The translations under genes were made by a program, and so were the position numbers. Shown piece by piece: positions 4,040 to 6,151 of a DNA stretch of 6,151 nt. Positions within the stretch are counted from its first letter, which is position 1; each line of letters opens with the position of its first letter. Origin of the DNA: an uncultured Chthoniobacterales bacterium (GTDB taxonomy: Bacteria; Verrucomicrobiota; Verrucomicrobiia; Chthoniobacterales; CAKUMP01); contig CAKUMP010000147.1 in the NCBI GenBank assembly GCA_934667795.1, positions 1 through 6,151 of the forward strand, in the 5' to 3' direction. The notes beneath the pieces are model-generated. The model had not been told where the DNA came from and did no database searches. It worked only from the letters and a program-made list of their open reading frames with translations.

Positions 4040-6151
4040 ATCAGAACAAGAAACCCAGGAAAAAATCTCGCTTCAGACAACGCTTTCGCTTTTTCCTGTT
4101 GTTTTCTTTCACGACTCTTTTTCTCGTGATTTTTGTTCTGGCTATTTTTTACCGTGCAGGAAAATTACACGACTGGGCACTGAATTATGCGCGCGAAAGC
4201 ATCCAGAAAACAGGTGGGACTCTCGAAGTTGCAGCTTTTAAAGGGGGATTGCTCTCTCCTGTTTCTCTTCAGGGGCTGAAACTGACGATTGACCCGGAAC
4301 ATGGCGATACGATCCATGCTTCGATCGATTCACTCACACTCGATATCCATTGGTCACGCTTGTGGACAAAAGACTACTGGTTCGAATCGCTTCATTTACA
4401 AAATCCAAATGTCGAAATTATTTATAAAAAAGATAAAGTCCGAAAAGAAAAAAAGCCCAGAGAGAAACCACTGAACATCACGCAATACGTGGATTATTTA
4501 CCTCGTACGCTTGTTCTGAAAGACGGTTTTTTTCATCTTCAGTTCGATGAAAAACACCATATCCGCGTGGAAAATATCAATGCATTATTTTCGCATTGCG
4601 AAAGCGGAGTCGTGAAAGCGGATATCATTGATATCGACACTGCCGTCTGTGAATTTGAATTCAAAAACCTTCGTGCACCAGTCAGACGGACAGACGATCT
4701 GATCCACATCCGGAATCTTCAACTCGATGACCCGCACAACCTCCAGCACCTCAATTTGGATCTGAACGCGATCGCACATCGTGAACTGCAAATCGATTTC
4801 ATCCTTTTATCCGATGGAGGCACTATCGATGGCGATTTCAATATCACACGCATCAACAATGATGCTATCGAAATAAACATTAAACTCGATGCACAGTCGG
4901 TGGATTTAAATACCCTGCAACAAAGTTTTAAACTCCCGATTCCTAGTCACGGACATCTGGATTCTTTGTCATTTACTGCTTCCGGGGATCCCAAAAATTG
5001 GATGGACACCGAAGCGAACCTTGCGCTCAGTGGGGTTGATTTTATTTATAAAGATTTTCCCATCGATTTTCTCGAAATAGAAGCCGGGCTGCACAACCGG
5101 CTGATTCATTTTCATCCCATCCGGCTTCTTCGCGATGCCGATTACATTTCTCTTGAAGGAAATGCCTCTCTACCGGACCTCATGGAAAATTACCGAACTG
5201 CGGAATTTGAAGTTCAGTCCACAATTTCCATTACCGATATCCAGCATTGGAGCCAATGGTTTCCTGATTCCATGCCGGCGCTGCAATCGCTTTCTTTTTC
5301 CACCTACCTGACCGGATCATTGCAACATAAAGACAAACAATGGTCGGGGGAAACGCAAACGACCCTCTGGAATATTTCGTATCAGGATAAAATGGCTGCT
5401 GAGGTCCTGCAGGCGGTCGTGCAACTGAAAAATAATTTTCTCAACATCCAGCATCTCAGTTTAAACAGAAATGAGGATGTGATTCATGCACTCGGCACGC
5501 TGCAGATTCAGAAAGATCCGGTATTTGATATCGTTGTAGAAGGTGGAATTGATGAAGCCCGTTATTATCTTCAGTTTCTTCCTGACCCGGACCTCCCGGT
5601 GCTTTCCAATCTTCAAACGGGAGCATTTCAATTCACGCTCAAATCCAAAGGTACGTTTTCCCAGCCTGAAACCCAGCTTCATTTGTATAACTCTCAATGG
5701 GTCTTTGCTCCGGATGGCTCCCCCCTGCCGGAGACCCACCTGGATGCCTGGCTCTCACTCTCTGCCAACTCCTGGAAAATCGACCATCTGAATATCCAAC
5801 AAGGAAATCTGAAACTCTCTCTCGCGATCGAATTAAACGATGCGCAATTAGCCCTTTCACACTTTCTTCTACAGGGCACTCCCGGCGTCATGGCACATGG
5901 ACACGCCTGGCTCCCACTGGTCGAAGATGAAACACTTTGGATCAAAAAACCGCTCGAAAATATTGATTTCTCTAAAAATATTTATGTCGATATCCAGTCC
6001 GATAAATTACAGCTCAAAGACCTGACCCAGCTTTTTGGCGGGGTTTTCAATGCGAAAGGGATTCTGGATTTTCATTTATTATGCAACACGCCGCTTTCCA
6101 ACCCGGATCTGAATCTGACCCTGCGCGGGCATGATCTGACCTTTTCAATTA
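4036..6151 (+). CDS. AsmA/TamB-like envelope protein, N-terminal 705 residues (cut by window edge)
   Basis: The frame is open from GTG 4036 to the right edge. Residues 4-17 are rich in Lys and Arg and precede one hydrophobic segment (about 18-39), a signal anchor with the rest in the periplasm. Next comes an AsmA-like region ending in FESLHLQNPNVEI (about residues 114-126), then a charged KEKKPREK linker. The remainder is long, beta-rich and low in cysteine. A loosely repeated glycine-turn motif followed by alternating strands appears near residues 317 (SGDP), 427 (TGSL), 536 (SKGTFSQPE) and 684 (NTPLSNPDL), as in TamB-type proteins. Family members bridge the inner and outer membranes and are linked to phospholipid transport or outer-membrane biogenesis; that role here is inferred. 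GTG was chosen because an in-frame stop lies at 4006 and no ATG occurs until deep in the gene. No Shine-Dalgarno sits at usual spacing. Close YhdP/TamB/AsmA assignment needs the missing C-terminus. Confidence 0.8.
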   Translation, partial: MNQNKKPRKKSRFRQRFRFFLLFSFTTLFLVIFVLAIFYRAGKLHDWALNYARESIQKTGGTLEVAAFKGGLLSPVSLQGLKLTIDPEHGDTIHASIDSLTLDIHWSRLWTKDYWFESLHLQNPNVEIIYKKDKVRKEKKPREKPLNITQYVDYLPRTLVLKDGFFHLQFDEKHHIRVENINALFSHCESGVVKADIIDIDTAVCEFEFKNLRAPVRRTDDLIHIRNLQLDDPHNLQHLNLDLNAIAHRELQIDFILLSDGGTIDGDFNITRINNDAIEINIKLDAQSVDLNTLQQSFKLPIPSHGHLDSLSFTASGDPKNWMDTEANLALSGVDFIYKDFPIDFLEIEAGLHNRLIHFHPIRLLRDADYISLEGNASLPDLMENYRTAEFEVQSTISITDIQHWSQWFPDSMPALQSLSFSTYLTGSLQHKDKQWSGETQTTLWNISYQDKMAAEVLQAVVQLKNNFLNIQHLSLNRNEDVIHALGTLQIQKDPVFDIVVEGGIDEARYYLQFLPDPDLPVLSNLQTGAFQFTLKSKGTFSQPETQLHLYNSQWVFAPDGSPLPETHLDAWLSLSANSWKIDHLNIQQGNLKLSLAIELNDAQLALSHFLLQGTPGVMAHGHAWLPLVEDETLWIKKPLENIDFSKNIYVDIQSDKLQLKDLTQLFGGVFNAKGILDFHLLCNTPLSNPDLNLTLRGHDLTFSI

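Noticed and set aside
4585..5945. Open frames in other phases within the AsmA/TamB-like gene
   Set aside because: They lie opposite or inside one long continuous frame with a coherent signal anchor and repeat pattern.

Overview
The window (6,151 bp) carries two protein genes on the + strand, one complete and one cut by the right edge. They are separated and preceded by unusually repeat-rich non-coding DNA. I see no rRNA, tRNA, CRISPR array, transposase or integrase. The organism is a Gram-negative-type (diderm) bacterium of medium GC. The intergenic DNA contains short 'words' that I remember from environmental genomes, particularly the PVC group (Verrucomicrobiota, Lentisphaerota, Kiritimatiellota) and some Bacteroidota: TTTATCCGCAGA, ACGCAGATTTACACAGAT, CACGAAGGGACGAAGCCACG, triple TTCCGCG, and a GCGG..CCGC hairpin next to CATTCCAAA. 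Together with the AsmA/TamB-like gene this makes a verrucomicrobial-type host my best guess, but it is an inference from memory, not a demonstrated placement.

Layout. Positions 1 to about 676 are a tandem array of 37/38-bp units that runs off the left edge, with 18 copies of an invariant core (ctctgtcccta). Some units are arranged as alternating 76-bp dimers. Positions 677-1066 hold no convincing gene; they contain interleaved inverted repeats, a REP-like hairpin, a 14-bp quasi-palindrome, a perfect 12-bp palindrome and a possible promoter. Positions 1067-3568 encode a complete Cu(+)-exporting P1B-type ATPase (CopA, 833 aa) with one N-terminal HMA domain and two tandem heavy-metal-binding domains. 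Positions 3569-4035 are intergenic: a perfect 13-bp inverted repeat (3581-3593/3922-3934) brackets a mosaic of short repeats, followed by a hairpin containing a second copy of the 14-bp quasi-palindrome. From 4036 to the right edge runs a signal-anchored AsmA/TamB-like envelope protein (705 codons seen), whose GTG start overlaps the stop of a possible 8-codon leader ORF.

The two genes have no obvious shared function. CopA pumps cytoplasmic Cu(+) across the inner membrane. The AsmA/TamB-like protein probably spans the periplasm in lipid transport or outer-membrane biogenesis. The 467-bp repeat-filled gap argues against an operon. No copper-responsive regulator or chaperone gene is visible. The most distinctive material is the non-coding DNA: the higher-order minisatellite, the inverted-repeat-bounded mosaic, and the matching palindromic sites either side of copA.
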